Shown here: positions 10,987-23,906 of the stretch, in pieces
How positions within the stretch are numbered: position 1 is the stretch's first letter
Layout: each line of letters begins with the position of its first letter
Assembly (NCBI GenBank): GCA_920105625.2
Contig: OV050030.1
Location: forward strand, 212,148,325-212,212,324
Origin: Clusia tigrina
Lineage: Eukaryota; Arthropoda; Insecta; Diptera; Clusiidae
Direction of reading: 5' to 3'
Length of the DNA: 64,000 nucleotides
Notes under the pieces: model-generated
Told to the model about the DNA's origin: nothing
Seen by the model: only the letters and a program-made list of their open reading frames with translations
Databases searched by the model: none
Made by a program: the position numbers and the translations under genes

Positions 10987-12746
10987 TAGCTATGCTACCC
11001 TCGAGTCCCAAATCAAACACTGATAAAATTTCAAATGGCCCTAAATTCTATACGGTGCGTCCTATACCTATCAAAGTTTGCAAGAATCAAATGCTTGTAA
11101 CTTTTTACTGGAGCTTAATAAAATCTTGAAATTTTGTTACAATAAAGTACTCGAGCCTCTTGTCAATTTAAGCTATCGCTCATAGCTATGCTACCGTTGA
11201 GTCGCAAATCAAACACAGCTAAACCTTCAAATGGCCCTAACTTCTATACGGTGCGTCCTACACCTATCAAACTTTGCAACATTCAAATGCTTGTAAGTTT
11301 TTACTTGTGCGGCATAAAACCTTGAAATTTTGTGACAATAAAGTACTCGAGCCTCTTATCAATTCAAGCTATCGCTCATAGCTATGCTACTCTTGAGTCC
11401 CAAATCAAACACTGATAAAACTTCAAATGGCCCTAACTTCTATACGGTGCGTCCTATACCTATCAAAGTTTGCAAGAATCAAATGCTTGTAACTTTTTAC
11501 TGGAGCATAATAAAATCTTGAAATTTTGTGACAATAAAGTACTCGAGCCTCTTGCCAATTTAAGCTATCGCTCATAGCTATGCTACCCTTGAGTCCCAAA
11601 TCAAACACTGATAAAACTTCAAATGGCCCTAACTTCTATCCGGCGCGTCCTATACCTATCAAACTTTGCAACATTCAAATGCTTGTAAGTTTTTACTTGT
11701 GCGTCATAAAACCTTGAAATTTTGTGACAATAAAGTACTCGAGCCTCTTATCAATTTAAGCTATCGCTCATAGCTATGCTACCCTCGAGTCCCAAATCAA
11801 ACACAGATAAAACGTCAAATGGCCCTAACTTCTATACGGGGCGTCCTACACCTATCAAACTTTGCAACATTCAAATGCTTGTAAGTTTTTACTTGTGCGT
11901 CATAAAACCTTGAAATTTTGTGACAATAAAGTAGTCGAGCCTCTTATCAATTCAAGCTATCGCTCATAGCTATGCTACTCTTGAGTCCCAAATCAAACAC
12001 TGATAAAATTTCAAATGGCCCTAACTTCTATACGGTGCGTCCTTTACCTATCAAAGTTTGCAACAATCAAATGCTTGTAACTTTTTACTGGAGCTTAATA
12101 AAATCTTGAAATTTTGTGACAATGAAGTACTCGAGCCTCTTGTCAATTCAAGCCATCTCTCATAGCTATGCTACCCTCGAGTCCCAAATCAAACACTGAT
12201 AAAACGTCAAATGGCCCTAACTTCTATCCGGTGTGTCCTATACCTCTCAAAGTTGGCAACAATCAAATGCTTGTAACTTTCTACTGGAGCGTCATAAAAC
12301 CTTGAAATTTTGTGACAATAAAGTACTAGTTCCTCTTTTCAATTAAAGTTGTCGCTCATTGCTATGCTACCCTTGAGTCCCAAACCAAACACTGATAAAA
12401 CAATGGCCCTAAATTCTGTACTTTGCGTCCTACACTTATCAAAGTTTGCAACAATCAAAGGCTTGTAACTTTTTACTTGTGCGTCATAAAATCTTGAAAT
12501 TTTGTGACAATAAAGTACTCGAACCTCTTATCAATTTAAGTTATCGCTCATAGCTATGCTACCCTCGAGTCCCAAATCAAACACTGATAAAACTTCAAAT
12601 GGCCCTAACTTCTATACGGTGCGTCTTACACCAATCAAAGTTTGCAACAATCAAATGCTTGTAACTTTTTACTGGAGCGTCATAAAACCTTGAAATTTGG
12701 TGACAATAAAGTACTCGATCCTCTTATCAATTCAAGCTATCGCTCA
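10987..12746 (+). repeat. 9-monomer cassette, copy 2
   Basis: It follows the cassette at 9227 in tandem (offset 1,760 bp), with the same order of diagnostic monomers: gttacaataaag, the cggcataaaacc monomer, tatccggcgcg, tatacggggcg, the caatgaagtac monomer, then ggtgtgtcc. The last monomer (12551) is a cttctatacggtgcgtcttacaccaatc type instead of the tatccggcgcg type, so the cassette end has been exchanged. Confidence 0.88.
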
Positions 12747-13530
12747 TAGCTATACTACCCTCGAGTCCCAAATCAAACACTGATAAAATTTCAAATGGCC
12801 CTAAATTCTATACGGTGCGTCCTATACCTATCAAAGTTTGCAAGAATCAAATGCTTGTAACTTTTTACTGGAGCTTAATAAAATCTTGAAATTTTGTTAC
12901 ATTAAAGTACTCGAGCCTCTTGTCAATTTAAGCTATCGCTCATAGCTATGCTACCCTTGAGTCGCAAATCAAACACAGCTAAACCTTCAAATGGCCCTAA
13001 CTTCTATACGGTGCGTCCTACACCTATCAAACTTTGCAACATTCAAATGCTTGTAAGTTTTTACTTGTGCGGCATAAAACCTTGAAATTTTGTGACAATA
13101 AAGTACTCGAGCCTCTTATCAATTCAAGCTATCGCTCATAGCTATGCTACGCTTGAGTCCCAAATCAAACACTGATAAAACTGCAAATGGCCCTAACTTC
13201 TATACGGTGCGTCCTATACCTATCAAAGTTTGCAAGAATCAAATGCTTGTAACTTTTTACTGGAGCTTAATAAAATCTTGAAATTTTGTGACAATAAAGT
13301 ACTCGAGCCTCTTGCCAATTTAAGTTATCGCTCATAGCTATGCTACCCTTGAGTCCCAAATCAAACACTGATAAAACTTCAAATGGCCCTAACTTCTATC
13401 CGGCGCGTCCTATACCTATCAAACTTTGCAACATTCAAATGCTTGTAAGTTTTTACTTGTGCGTCATAAAACCTTGAAATTTGGTGACAATAAAGTACTC
13501 AATCCTCTTATCAATTCAAGCTATCGCTCA
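12747..13530 (+). repeat. Truncated 9-mer cassette (first four monomers)
   Basis: Four monomers resemble the start of the cassette (anchors 12747, 12943, 13139, 13335), with private changes tatactaccc near 12750, gttacattaaag near 12896, ctacgcttgag near 13147 and actgcaaatgg near 13180. The run ends at a switch into sequence like 8443 onward. Confidence 0.8.
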
Positions 13531-14314
13531 TAGCTATGCTACCCTTGAGTCCCAAATCAAACACTGATATAATTTCAAATGGCCCTAACTTCTATACGGT
13601 TCGTCCTATACCAATCAAAGTTTGCAAGAATCAAATGCTTGTAACTTTTTACTGGAGCTTAATAAAATCTTGAAATTTTGTGACATTAAAGTACTCGAGC
13701 CTCTTGTCAATTTAAGCTATCGCTCATAGCTATGCTACATTTGAGTCGCAAAGCAAACACAGCTAAGCCTTCAAATGGCCCTAACTTCTATACGGTGCGT
13801 CCTATGCCTATCAAAGTTTGCAATAATCAAATGCTTGTAACTTTTTACTGGAGCATAATAAAATCTTGAAATTTTGTGACATTAAAGTACTCGAGCCTCT
13901 TGTCAATTTAAGCTATCGCTCATAGCTATGCTACCCTTGAGTCGCAAATCAAACACAGCTAAATCTTCAAATGGCCCTAACTTCTATACGGTGCGTCTTA
14001 TACCTATCAAAGTTTGCAACAATCAAATGCTTGTAACTTTTTACTGGAGCTTAATAAAATCTTGAAATTTTGTGACAATAAAGTAATCGAGGCTCTTATC
14101 AATTTAAGCTATCGCTCATAGCTATGCTACCCTCGAGTCCCAAATCAAACTCTGATAAAACTTCAAATGGCCTTAACTTCTATACGGTGCGTCTTACACC
14201 AATCAAAGTTTGCAACAATCAAATGCTTGTAACTTTTTACTGGAGCGTCATAAAACTTTGAAATTTGGTGACAATAAAGTACTCGATCCTCTTATCAATT
14301 CAAGCTATCGCTCA
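13531..14314 (+). repeat. Four-monomer insert matching 8443-9226
   Basis: It reads like 8443-9226 at an offset of 5,088 bp, including the diagnostic tactcaatcctc, ggttcgtcc, gctacatttgagtcgcaaagc and gtaatcgaggc. It separates two runs of the 9-mer cassette, as expected from unequal exchange between non-equivalent HOR positions. Confidence 0.85.
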
Positions 14315-16074
14315 TAGCTATGCTACCCTCGAGTCCCAAATCAAACACTGATAAAATTTCAAATGGCCCTAAATTCTATACGGTGCGTCCTATACCTATC
14401 AAAGTTTGCAAGAATCAAATGCTTGTAACTTTTTACTGGAGCTTAATAAAATCTTGAAATTTTGTTACAATAAAGTACTCGAGCCTCTTGTCAATTTAAG
14501 CTATCGCTCATAGCTATGCTACCGTTGAGTCGCAAATCAAACACAGCTAAACCTTCAAATGGCCCTAACTTCTATACGGTGCGTCCTACACCTATCAAAC
14601 TTTGCAACATTCAAATGCTTGTAAGTTTTTACTTGTGCGGCATAAAACCTTGAAATTTTGTGACAATAAAGTACTCGAGCCTCTTATCAATTCAAGCTAT
14701 CGCTCATAGCTATGCTACTCTTGAGTCCCAAATCAAACACTGATAAAACTTCAAATGGCCCTAACTTCTATACGGTGCGTCCTATACCTATCAAAGTTTG
14801 CAAGAATCAAATGCTTGTAACTTTTTACTGGAGCTTAATAAAATCTTGAAATTTTGTGAAAATAAAGTACTCGAGCCTCTTGCCAATTTAAGCTATCGCT
14901 CATAGCTATGCTACCCTTGAGTCCCAAATCAAACACTGATAAAACTTCAAATGGCCCTAACTTCTATCCGGCGCGTCCTATACCTATCCAAGTTTGCAAC
15001 ACTCAAATGCTTGCAACTTTTTACTGAACCGTCATAAAACCTTGAAATTTTGTGACAATAAAGTACTCGAGCCTCTTATCAATTTAAGCTATCGCTCATA
15101 GCTATGCTACCCTCGAGTCCCAAATCAAACACAGATAAAACGTCAAATGGCCCTAACTTCTATACGGGGCGTCCTACACCTATCAAACTTTGCAACATTC
15201 AAATGCTTGTAAGTTTTTACTTGTGCGTCATAAAACCTTGAAATTTTGTGACAATAAAGTAGTCGAGCCTCTTATCAATTCAAGCTATCGCTCATAGCTA
15301 TGCTACTCTTGAGTCCCAAATCAAACACTGATAAAATTTCAAATGGCCCTAACTTCTATACGGTGCGTCCTTTACCTATCAAAGTTTGCAACAATCAAAT
15401 GCTTGTAACTTTTTACTGGAGCTTAATAAAATCTTGAAATTTTGTGACAATGAAGTACTCGAGCCTCTTGTCAATTCAAGCCATCTCTCACAGCTATGCT
15501 ACCCTCGAGTCCCAAATCAAACACTGATAAAACGTCAAATGGCCCTAACTTCTATCCGGTGTGTCCTATACCTCTCAAAGTTGGCAACAATCAAATGCTT
15601 GTAACTTTCTACTGGAGCGTCATAAAACCTTGAAATTTTGTGACAATAAAGTACTAGTTCCTCTTTTCAATTAAAGTTGTCGCTCATTGCTATGCTACCC
15701 TTGAGTCCCAAACCAAACACTGATAAAACAATGGCCCTAAATTCTGTACTTTGCGTCCTACACTTATCAAAGTTTGCAACAATCAAAGGCTTGTAACTTT
15801 TTACTTGTGCGTCATAAAATCTTGAAATTTTGTGACAATAAAGTACTCGAACCTCTTATCAATTTAAGTTATCGCTCATAGCTATGCTACCCTCGAGTCC
15901 CAAATCAAACACTGATAAAACTTCAAATGGCCCTAACTTCTATACGGTGCGTCTTACACCAATCAAAGTTTGCAACAATCAAATGCTTGTAACTTTTTAC
16001 TGGAGCGTCATAAAACCTTGAAATTTGGTGACAATAAAGTACTCGATCCTCTTATCAATTCAAGCTATCGCTCA
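14315..16074 (+). repeat. 9-monomer cassette, copy 3
   Basis: It matches 10987-12746 at an offset of 3,328 bp. Private changes include gtgaaaataaag near 14856, and a variant stretch near 14989-15030 with tatccaagtttgc, cactcaaatgcttgcaac and ttactgaaccgtc. The anchor at 15491 is cagctatg instead of tagctatg. Confidence 0.87.
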
Positions 16075-17834
16075 TAGCTATGCTACCCTCGAGTCCCAAA
16101 TCAAACACTGATAAAATTTCAAATGGCCCTAAATTCTATACGGTGCGTCCTATACCTATCAAAGTTTGCAAGAATCAAATGCTTGTAACTTTTTACTGGA
16201 GCTTAATAAAATCTTGAAATTTTGTTACATTAAAGTACTCGAGCCTCTTGTCAATTTAAGCTATCGCTCATAGCTATGCTACCCTTGAGTCGCAAATCAA
16301 ACACAGCTAAACCTTCAAATGGCCCTAACTTCTATACGGTGCGTCCTACACCTATCAAACTTTGCAACATTCAAATGCTTGTAAGTTTTTACTTGTGCGG
16401 CATAAAACCTTGAAATTTTGTGACAATAAAGTACTCGAGCCTCTTATCAATTCAAGCTATCGCTCATAGCTATGCTACTCTTGAGTCCCAAATCAAACAC
16501 TGATAAAACTTCAAATGGCCCTAAATTCTATACGGTGCGTCCTATACCTATCAAAGTTTGCAAGAATCAAATGCTTGTAACTTTTTACTGGAGCTTAATA
16601 AAATCTTGAAATTTTGTGACAATAAAGTACTCGAGGCTCTTGCCAATTTAAGTTATCGCTCATAGCTATGCTACCCTTGAGTCCCAAATCAAACATTGAT
16701 AAAACTTCAAATGGCCCTAACTTCTATCCGGCGCGTCCTATACTTATCAAACTTTGCAACATTCAAATGCTTGTAAGTTTTTACTTGTGCGTCATAAAAC
16801 CTTGACATTTTGTGACAATAAAGTACTCGAGCCTCTTATCAATTTAAGCTATCGCTCATAGCTATGCTACCCTCGAGTCCCAAATCAAACACAGATAAAA
16901 CGTCAAATGGCCCTAACTTCTATACGGTGCGTCCTACACCTATCAAACTTTGCAACATTCAAATGCTTGTAAGTTTTTACTTGTGCGTCATAAAACCGTG
17001 AAATTTTGTGACAATAAAGTAGTCGAGCCTCTTATCAATTCAAGCTATCGCTCATAGCTATGCTACTCTTGAGTCCCAAATCAAACACTGATAAAATTTC
17101 AAATGGCCCTAACTTCTATACGGTGCGTCCTTTACCTATCATAGTTTGCAACAATCAAATGCTTGTAACTTTTTACTGGAGCGTAATAAAATCTGGAAAT
17201 TTTGTGACAATAAAGTACTCGAGCCTCTTGTCAATTCAAGCCATCTCTCATAGCTATGCTACCCTCGAGTCCCAAATCAAACACTGATAAAACGTCAAAT
17301 GGCCCTAACTTCTATCCGGTGTGTCCTATACCTCTCAAAGTTGGCAACAATCAAATGCTTGTAACTTTCTACTGGAGCGTCATAAAACCTTGAAATTTTG
17401 TGACAATAAAGTACTAGTTCCTCTTTTCAATTAAAGTTGTCGCTCATTGCTATGCTACCCTTGAGTCCCAAACCAAACACTGATAAAACAATGGCCCTAA
17501 ATTCTGTACTTTGCGTCCTACACTTATCAAAGTTTGCAACAATCAAAGGCTTGTAACTTTTTACTTGTGCGTCATAAAATCTTGAAATTTTGTGACAATA
17601 AAGTACTCGAACCTCTTATCAATTTAAGTTATCGCTCATAGCTATGCTACCCTCGAGTCCCAAATCAAACACTGATAAAACTTCAAATGGCCCTAACTTC
17701 TATACGGTGCGTCTTACACCAATCAAAGTTTGCAACAATCAAATGCTTGTAACTTTTTACTGGAGCGTCATAAAACCTTGAAATTTGGTGACAATAAAGT
17801 ACGCGATCCTCTTATCAATTCAAGCTATCGCTCA
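16075..17834 (+). repeat. 9-monomer cassette, copy 4
   Basis: Tandem with copy 3 (offset 1,760 bp). It carries cgaggctcttgcc near 16632, tacttatcaaac near 16741, ttgacattttg near 16802 and atctggaaattttg near 17191. The caatgaagtac allele of the other copies is caataaagtac here (near 17210). Confidence 0.87.
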
Positions 17835-19639
17835 TAGCTATGCTACCCTTGAGTCCCAAATCAAACACTGATAAAATTTCAAATGGCCCTAACTTCTATA
17901 CGGTGCGTCCTATACCTATCAAAGTTTGCAAGAATTAAATGCTTGTAACTTTTTACTGGAGCTTAATAAAATCTTGAAATTTTGTGACATTAAAGTACTC
18001 GAGCCTCTTGTCAATTTAAGCTATCGCTCATAGCTATGCTACCCTTGAGTCGCAAATCAAACACAGCTAAACCTTCAAATGGCCCTAACTTCTATACGGT
18101 ACGTCCTATACCTATCAAAGTTTGCAACAATCAAATGCTTGTAACTTTTTACTGGAGCATAATAAAATCTTGAAATTTTGTGACATTAAAGTACTCGAGC
18201 CTCTTGTCAATTTAAGCTATCGATCATAGCTATGCTACCCTTGAGTCGCAAATCAAACACAGCTAAACCTTCAAATGGCCCTAACTTCTATACGGTGCGT
18301 CTTATACCTATCAAAGTTTGCAACAATCAAATGCTTGTAACTTTTTACTGGAGCTTAATAAAATCTTGAAATTTTGTGACAATAAAGTACTCGAGCCTCT
18401 TATCAATTTAAGCTATCGCTCATAGCTATGCTACCCTCGAGTCCCAAATCAAACACTGATAAAACTTCAAATGGCCCTAACTACTATACGGTGCGTTTTA
18501 GACCAATCAAAGTTTGCAACAATCAAATGCTTGTAACTTTTTACTGGAGCGTCATAAAACCTTGAAATTTGGTGACAATAAAGTACTCGATCCTCTTATC
18601 AATTCAAGCTATCGCTCATAGCTATGCTACCCTTGAGTCCCAAATCAAACACTGATAAATATTCAAATGGCCCTAAATTCTATACGGTGCGTCCTATACC
18701 TATCAAAGTTTGCAAGAATCAAATGCTTGTAACTTTTTACTGGAGCTTAATAAAATCTTGAAATTTTGTGACATTAAAGTACTCGAGCCTCTTGCCAATT
18801 TAAGCTATCGCTCATAGCTATGCTACCCTTGAGTCGCAAATCAAACACAGCTAAACCTTCAAATGGCCCTAACTTCTATACGGTGCGTCCTATACCTATC
18901 AAAGTTTGCAACAATCAAATGCTTGTAACTTTTTACTGGAGCATAATAAAATCTTGAAATTTTGTGACATTAAAGTACTCTTGCCTGTTGCCAATTTAAG
19001 CTATCACTCATAGCTATGCTACTCTTGAGTCCCAAATCAATCACTGATAAAATTTCAAATGGCCCTAACTTCTATACGGTGCGTCCTTTATCTATCAAAG
19101 TTTGCAACAATCAAATGCTTGTAACTTTTTACTGGAGCTTACTAAAATCTTGAAATTTTGTGACAATGAAGTACTCAAGCCTCTTGTCAATTCAAGCCAT
19201 CTCTCATAGCTATGCTACCCTCGAGTCCAAAATCATACACTGATAAAACGACAAATGGCCCTAACTTCTATACGGTGCGTCCTACACCTATCAAACTTTG
19301 CAACATTCAAATGCTTGTAAGTTTTTACTTGTGCGTCATAAAACCTTGAAATTTTGTGACAATAAAGTACTCGTGCCTCTTTTCAATTAAAGTTGTCGCT
19401 CATTGCTATGCTACCCTTGAGTCCCAAACCAAACACTGATAAAACAATGGCCCTAAATTCTGTACTTTGCGTCCTACACTTATCAAAGTTTGCAACAATC
19501 AAAGGCTTGTAACTTTTTACTTGTGCGTCATAAAATCTTGAAATTTTGTGACAATAAAGTACTCGAGCCACTTATCAATTTAAGATATCGCTCATAGCTA
19601 TGCTACCCTCGAGTCCCAAATCAAACATTGATAAAGCTT
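17835..19639 (+). repeat. Transitional monomers between the 9-mer cassettes and the 2,588-bp HOR
   Basis: About nine monomers. The first ones (17835-18618) follow the order of 2219-2806, that is the end of the 14-mer: a ctatacctatc/caagaat monomer, two gagtcgc monomers, then a ctcgag monomer. The later ones (19011 onward) have tcctttatctatc and ggagcttactaaaatc, types typical of the next block. No HOR period could be set inside this stretch. Confidence 0.75.
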
Positions 19640-21002
19640 CAAATGGCCCTGACTTCTATACGGTGCGTCCTACACCAATAAACGTTTGCAACAATCAAAT
19701 GCTTGTAATTTTTTACTGGAGCGTCATAAAAACTTGAAATTTGGTGACAATAAAGTAGTCAAACCTCTTATCAATTCAAGCTATCGCTCATAGCTATGCT
19801 ACCCTTGAGTCCCAAATCAAACACTGATAAAATTTCAAATGGCCCTAACTTCTTTACGGTGCGTCCTACACCTATCACACTTTGCAACATTCAAATGCTT
19901 GTAACTCTTTACTGGAGCGTCATAAAACCTTGAAATTTTGTGACAATAAAGCACTCGTGCCTCTTTTCAATTAAAGTTGTCGCTCATAGCTATGCTATCC
20001 TTGAGTCCCAAATCAAACACTGATAAAACTTCAAATGGCCCTAACTTCTATCCGGTGCGTCCTATACCTCTAAAAGTTTGCAACAATCAAATTCTTGCAA
20101 GTTTTTACTTGTGCGTCATAAAACCTTGGAATTTTGTGGCAATAAAGTACTCGAGCCTCATATCAATTTAAGCTATCGCTCATAGCTATGCTACCCTCGA
20201 GTCCCAAATCAAACACTGATAAAACGTCAAATGGCCCTAACTTCTATACGGTGCGTCCTACACCTATCAAACTTTGCAACATTCAAATGCTTGTAAGTTT
20301 TTACTTGTGCGTCATAAAACCTTGAAATTTTGTGACAATAAAGTACTCGAGCCTCTTATCAATTCAAGCTATTGCTCATAGCTATGCTACTCTTGAGTCC
20401 CAAATCAAACACTGATAAAATTTCAAATGGCCCTAACTTCTATACGGTGCGTCCTTTATCTATCAAAGTTTGCAACAAACAAATGCTTGTAACTTTTTAC
20501 TGGAGCTTACTAAAATCTTGAAATTTTGTGACAATGAAGTACTCGAGCCTCTTGTCAATTCAAGCCATCTCTCATAGCTATGCTACCCTCGAGTCCCAAA
20601 TCATACACTGATAAAACGACAAATGGCCCTAACTTCTATACGGTGCGTCCTACTCCTATCAAACTTTGCAACATTCAAATGCTTGTGACTTATTACTGGA
20701 GCGTCATAAAACCTTGAAATTTTGTGACAATAAAGTACTCGTGCCTCTTTTCAATTAAAGTTGTCGCTCATTGCTATGCTACCCTTGAGTCCCACACCAA
20801 ACACTGATAAAACAATGGCCCTAAATTCTGTACTTTGTGTCCTACACTTATCAAAGTTTGCAACAATCAAAGGCTTGTAACTTTTTATTTGTGCGTCATA
20901 AAATCTTGAAATTTTGTGACAATAAAGTTCTCGAGCCTCTTATCAATTTAAGTTATCGCTCATAGCTATGCTACCGTCGAGTCCCAAATCAAACATTGAT
21001 AA

Positions 21003-21270
21003 AGCTTCAATTGATAAGAGGATCGAGTACTTTATTGTCACCAAATTTCAAGGTTTTATGACGCTCCAGTAAAAAGTTACAAGCATTTGATTGTTGCAAA
21101 CTTTGATTGGTGTAAGACGCACCGTATAGAAGTTCCCTAACTTCTATACGGTGCGTCTTACACCAATCAAAGTTTGCAACAATCAAATGTTTGTAACTTT
21201 TTACTGGAGCGTCATAAAACCTTGAAATTTTGTGACAATAAAGTTCTCGAGCCTCTTATCAATTTAAGTT
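21003..21270. repeat. Inverted repeat P1 (copy 1), spacer ccct
   Basis: The left arm at 21009-21134 is satellite sequence in minus orientation (from aattgataagagg to gtatagaagtt). After a 4-base spacer ccct it meets the plus-strand arm at 21139-21264. By eye the 126-bp core arms differ at four sites (gcttg/gtttg, tggtg/ttgtg, gtactc/gttctc, cgatc/cgagc), and the outer 6 bases match less well. The inverted piece replaces atgg of the normal caaatggccct block. Confidence 0.93.
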
Positions 21271-21318
21271 ATCGCTCATAGCTATGCTACCCTCGAGTCC
21301 CAAATCAAACATTGATAA

Positions 21319-21586
21319 AGCTTCAATTGATAAGAGGATCGAGTACTTTATTGTCACCAAATTTCAAGGTTTTATGACGCTCCAGTAAAAAGTTACAAAC
21401 ATTTGATTGTTGCAAACTTTGATTGGTGTAAGACGCACCGTATAGAAGTTAGGGAACTTCTATACGGTGCGTCTTACACCAATCAAAGTTTGCAACAATC
21501 AAATGCTTGTAACTTTTTACTGGAGCGTCATAAAACCTTGAAATTTGGTGACAATAAAGTACTCGATCCTCTTATCAATTGAAGCT
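21319..21586. repeat. Near-perfect palindrome P2 (copy 1), spacer aggg
   Basis: The left arm 21319-21450 (minus orientation, beginning agcttcaattg) and right arm 21455-21586 (ending caattgaagct) are reverse complements over 132 bp. I see one mismatch (acaaac on the left against gcttgt on the right). The 4-base spacer is aggg, the reverse complement of the P1 spacer. Such a structure could extrude as a cruciform or hairpin. Confidence 0.94.
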
Positions 21587-23590
21587 ATCGCTCATAGCTA
21601 TGCTACCCTTGAGTCCCAAATCAAACACGGATATAATTTCAAATGGCCCTAACTTCTATACGGTGCGTCCTATACCTATCAAAGTTTGCAAGAATCAAAT
21701 GCTTGTAACTTTTTACTGGAGCTTAATAAAATCTTGAAATTTTGTGACATTAAAGTACTCGAGCCTCTTGTCAATTTAAGCTATCGCTCATAGCTATGCT
21801 ACCCTTGAGTCGCAAATCAACCACAGCTAAACCTTCAAATGGCCCTAACTTCTATACGGTGCGTCCTATACCTATCAAAGTTTGCAACAATCAAATGCTT
21901 GTAACTTTTTACTTAAGCATAATAAAATCTTGAAATTTTATGACATTAAAGTACTCGAGCCTCTTGTCAATTTAAGCTATCGCTCATAGCTATGCTACCC
22001 TTGAGTCGCAAATCAAACACAGCTAAACCTTCAAATGGCCCTAACTTCTATACAGTGCGTCTTATACCTATCAAAGTTTGCAACAATCAAATGCTTGTAA
22101 CTTTTTACTGGAGCGTCATAAAACCTAGAAATTTGGTGACAATAAAGTACTCGAGCCTCTTATCAATTTAAGCTATCGCTCATAGCTATGCTACCCTCGA
22201 GTCCCAAATCAAACTCTGATAAAACTTCAAATGGCCCTGACTTATATACGGTGCGTCCTACACCAATAAACGTTTGCAACAATCAAATGCTTGTAATTTT
22301 TTACTGGAGCGTCATAAAAACTTGAAATTTGGTGACAATAAAGTAGTCAAACCTCTTATCAATTCAAGCTATCGCTCATAGCTATGCTACCCTTGAGTCC
22401 CAAATCAAACACTGATAAAATTTCAAATGGCCCTAACTTCTTTACGGTGCGTCCTACACCTATCACACTTTGCAACATTCAAATGCTTGTAACTCTTTAC
22501 TGGAGCGTCATAAAACCTTGAAATTTTGTGACAATAAAGCACTCGTGCCTCTTTTCAATTAAAGTTGTCGCTCATAGCTATGCTATCCTTGAGTCCCAAA
22601 TCAAACACTGATAAAACTTCAAATGGCCCTAACTTCTATCCGGTGCGTCCTATACCTCTAAAAGTTTGCAACAATCAAATTCTTGCAAGTTTTTACTTGT
22701 GCGTCATAAAACCTTGGAATTTTGTGGCAATAAAGTACTCGAGCCTCATATCAATTTAAGCTATCGCTCATAGCTATGCTACCCTCGAGTCCCAAATCAA
22801 ACACTGATAAAACGTCAAATGGCCCTAACTTCTCTACGGTGCGTCCTACACCTATCAAACTTTGCAACATTCAAATGCTTGTAAGTTTTTACTTGTGCGT
22901 CATAAAACCTTGAAATTTTGTGACAATAAAGTACTCGAGCCTCTTATCAATTCAAGCTATTGCTCATAGCTATGCTACTCTTGAGTCCCAAATCAAACAC
23001 TGATAAAATTTCAAATGGCCCTAACTTCTATACGGTGCGTCCTTTATCTATCAAAGTTTGCAACAAACAAATGCTTGTAACTTTTTATTGGAGCTTACTA
23101 AAATCTTGAAATTTTGTGACAATGAAGTACTCGAGCCTCTTGTCAATTCAAGCCATCTCTCATAGCTATGCTACCCTCGAGTCCCAAATCATACACTGAT
23201 AAAACGACAAATGGCCCTAACTTCTATACGGTGCGTCCAACTCCTATTAAACTTTGCAACATTCAAATGCTTGTGACTTATTACTGGAGCGTCATAAAAC
23301 CTTGAAATTTTGTGACAATAAAGTACTCGTGCCTCTTTTCAATTAAAGTTGTCGCTCATTGCTATGCTACCCTTGAGTCCCACACCAAACACTGATAAAA
23401 CAATGGCCCTAAATTCTGTACTTTGTGTCCTACACTTATCAAAGTTTGCAACAATCAAAGGCTTGTAACTTTTTACTTGTGCGTCATAAAATCTTGAAAT
23501 TTTGTGACAATAAAGTTCTCGAGCCTCTTATCAATTTAAGTTATCGCTCATAGCTATGCTACCCTCGAGTCCCAAATCAAACATTGATAA

Positions 23591-23858
23591 AGCTTCAATT
23601 GATAAGAGGATCGAGTACTTTATTGTCACCAAATTTCAAGGTTTTATGACGCTCCAGTAAAAAGTTACAAGCATTTGATTGTTGCAAACTTTGATTGGTG
23701 TAAGACGCACCGTATAGAAGTTCCCTAACTTCTATACGGTGCGTCTTACACCAATCAAAGTTTGCAACAATCAAATGTTTGTAACTTTTTACTGGAGCGT
23801 CATAAAACCTTGAAATTTTGTGACAATAAAGTTCTCGAGCCTCTTATCAATTTAAGTT
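23591..23858. repeat. Inverted repeat P1 (copy 2)
   Basis: The counterpart of 21003-21270 at an offset of 2,588 bp, with the minus-orientation piece at 23597-23722, spacer ccct and the same arm mismatches. Confidence 0.92.
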
Positions 23859-23906
23859 ATCGCTCATAGCTATGCTACCCTCGAGTCCCAAATCAAACAT
23901 TGATAA

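Larger units (their letters stand above)
19640..22227 (+). repeat. 2,588-bp HOR with two inverted segments, copy 1
   Basis: Anchor spacings from 19987 are four of 196, one of 192, two of 316 and five of 196 bp, summing to 2,588. The two 316-bp spacings each hold an inverted piece of about 126-130 bp. The unit recurs at 22228 and partly at 24816. Diagnostic starts are the ccctgactt block and ccaataaacgtttgc. Boundaries are placed where similarity to the neighbouring unit starts and are good to about 50 bp. Confidence 0.92.

Noticed and set aside
21009..21134. Inverted segments considered as terminal inverted repeats of a transposon.
   Set aside because: The arms are ordinary satellite monomer sequence. 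They sit 4 bases apart with no internal cargo, and no target-site duplication or transposase is present.
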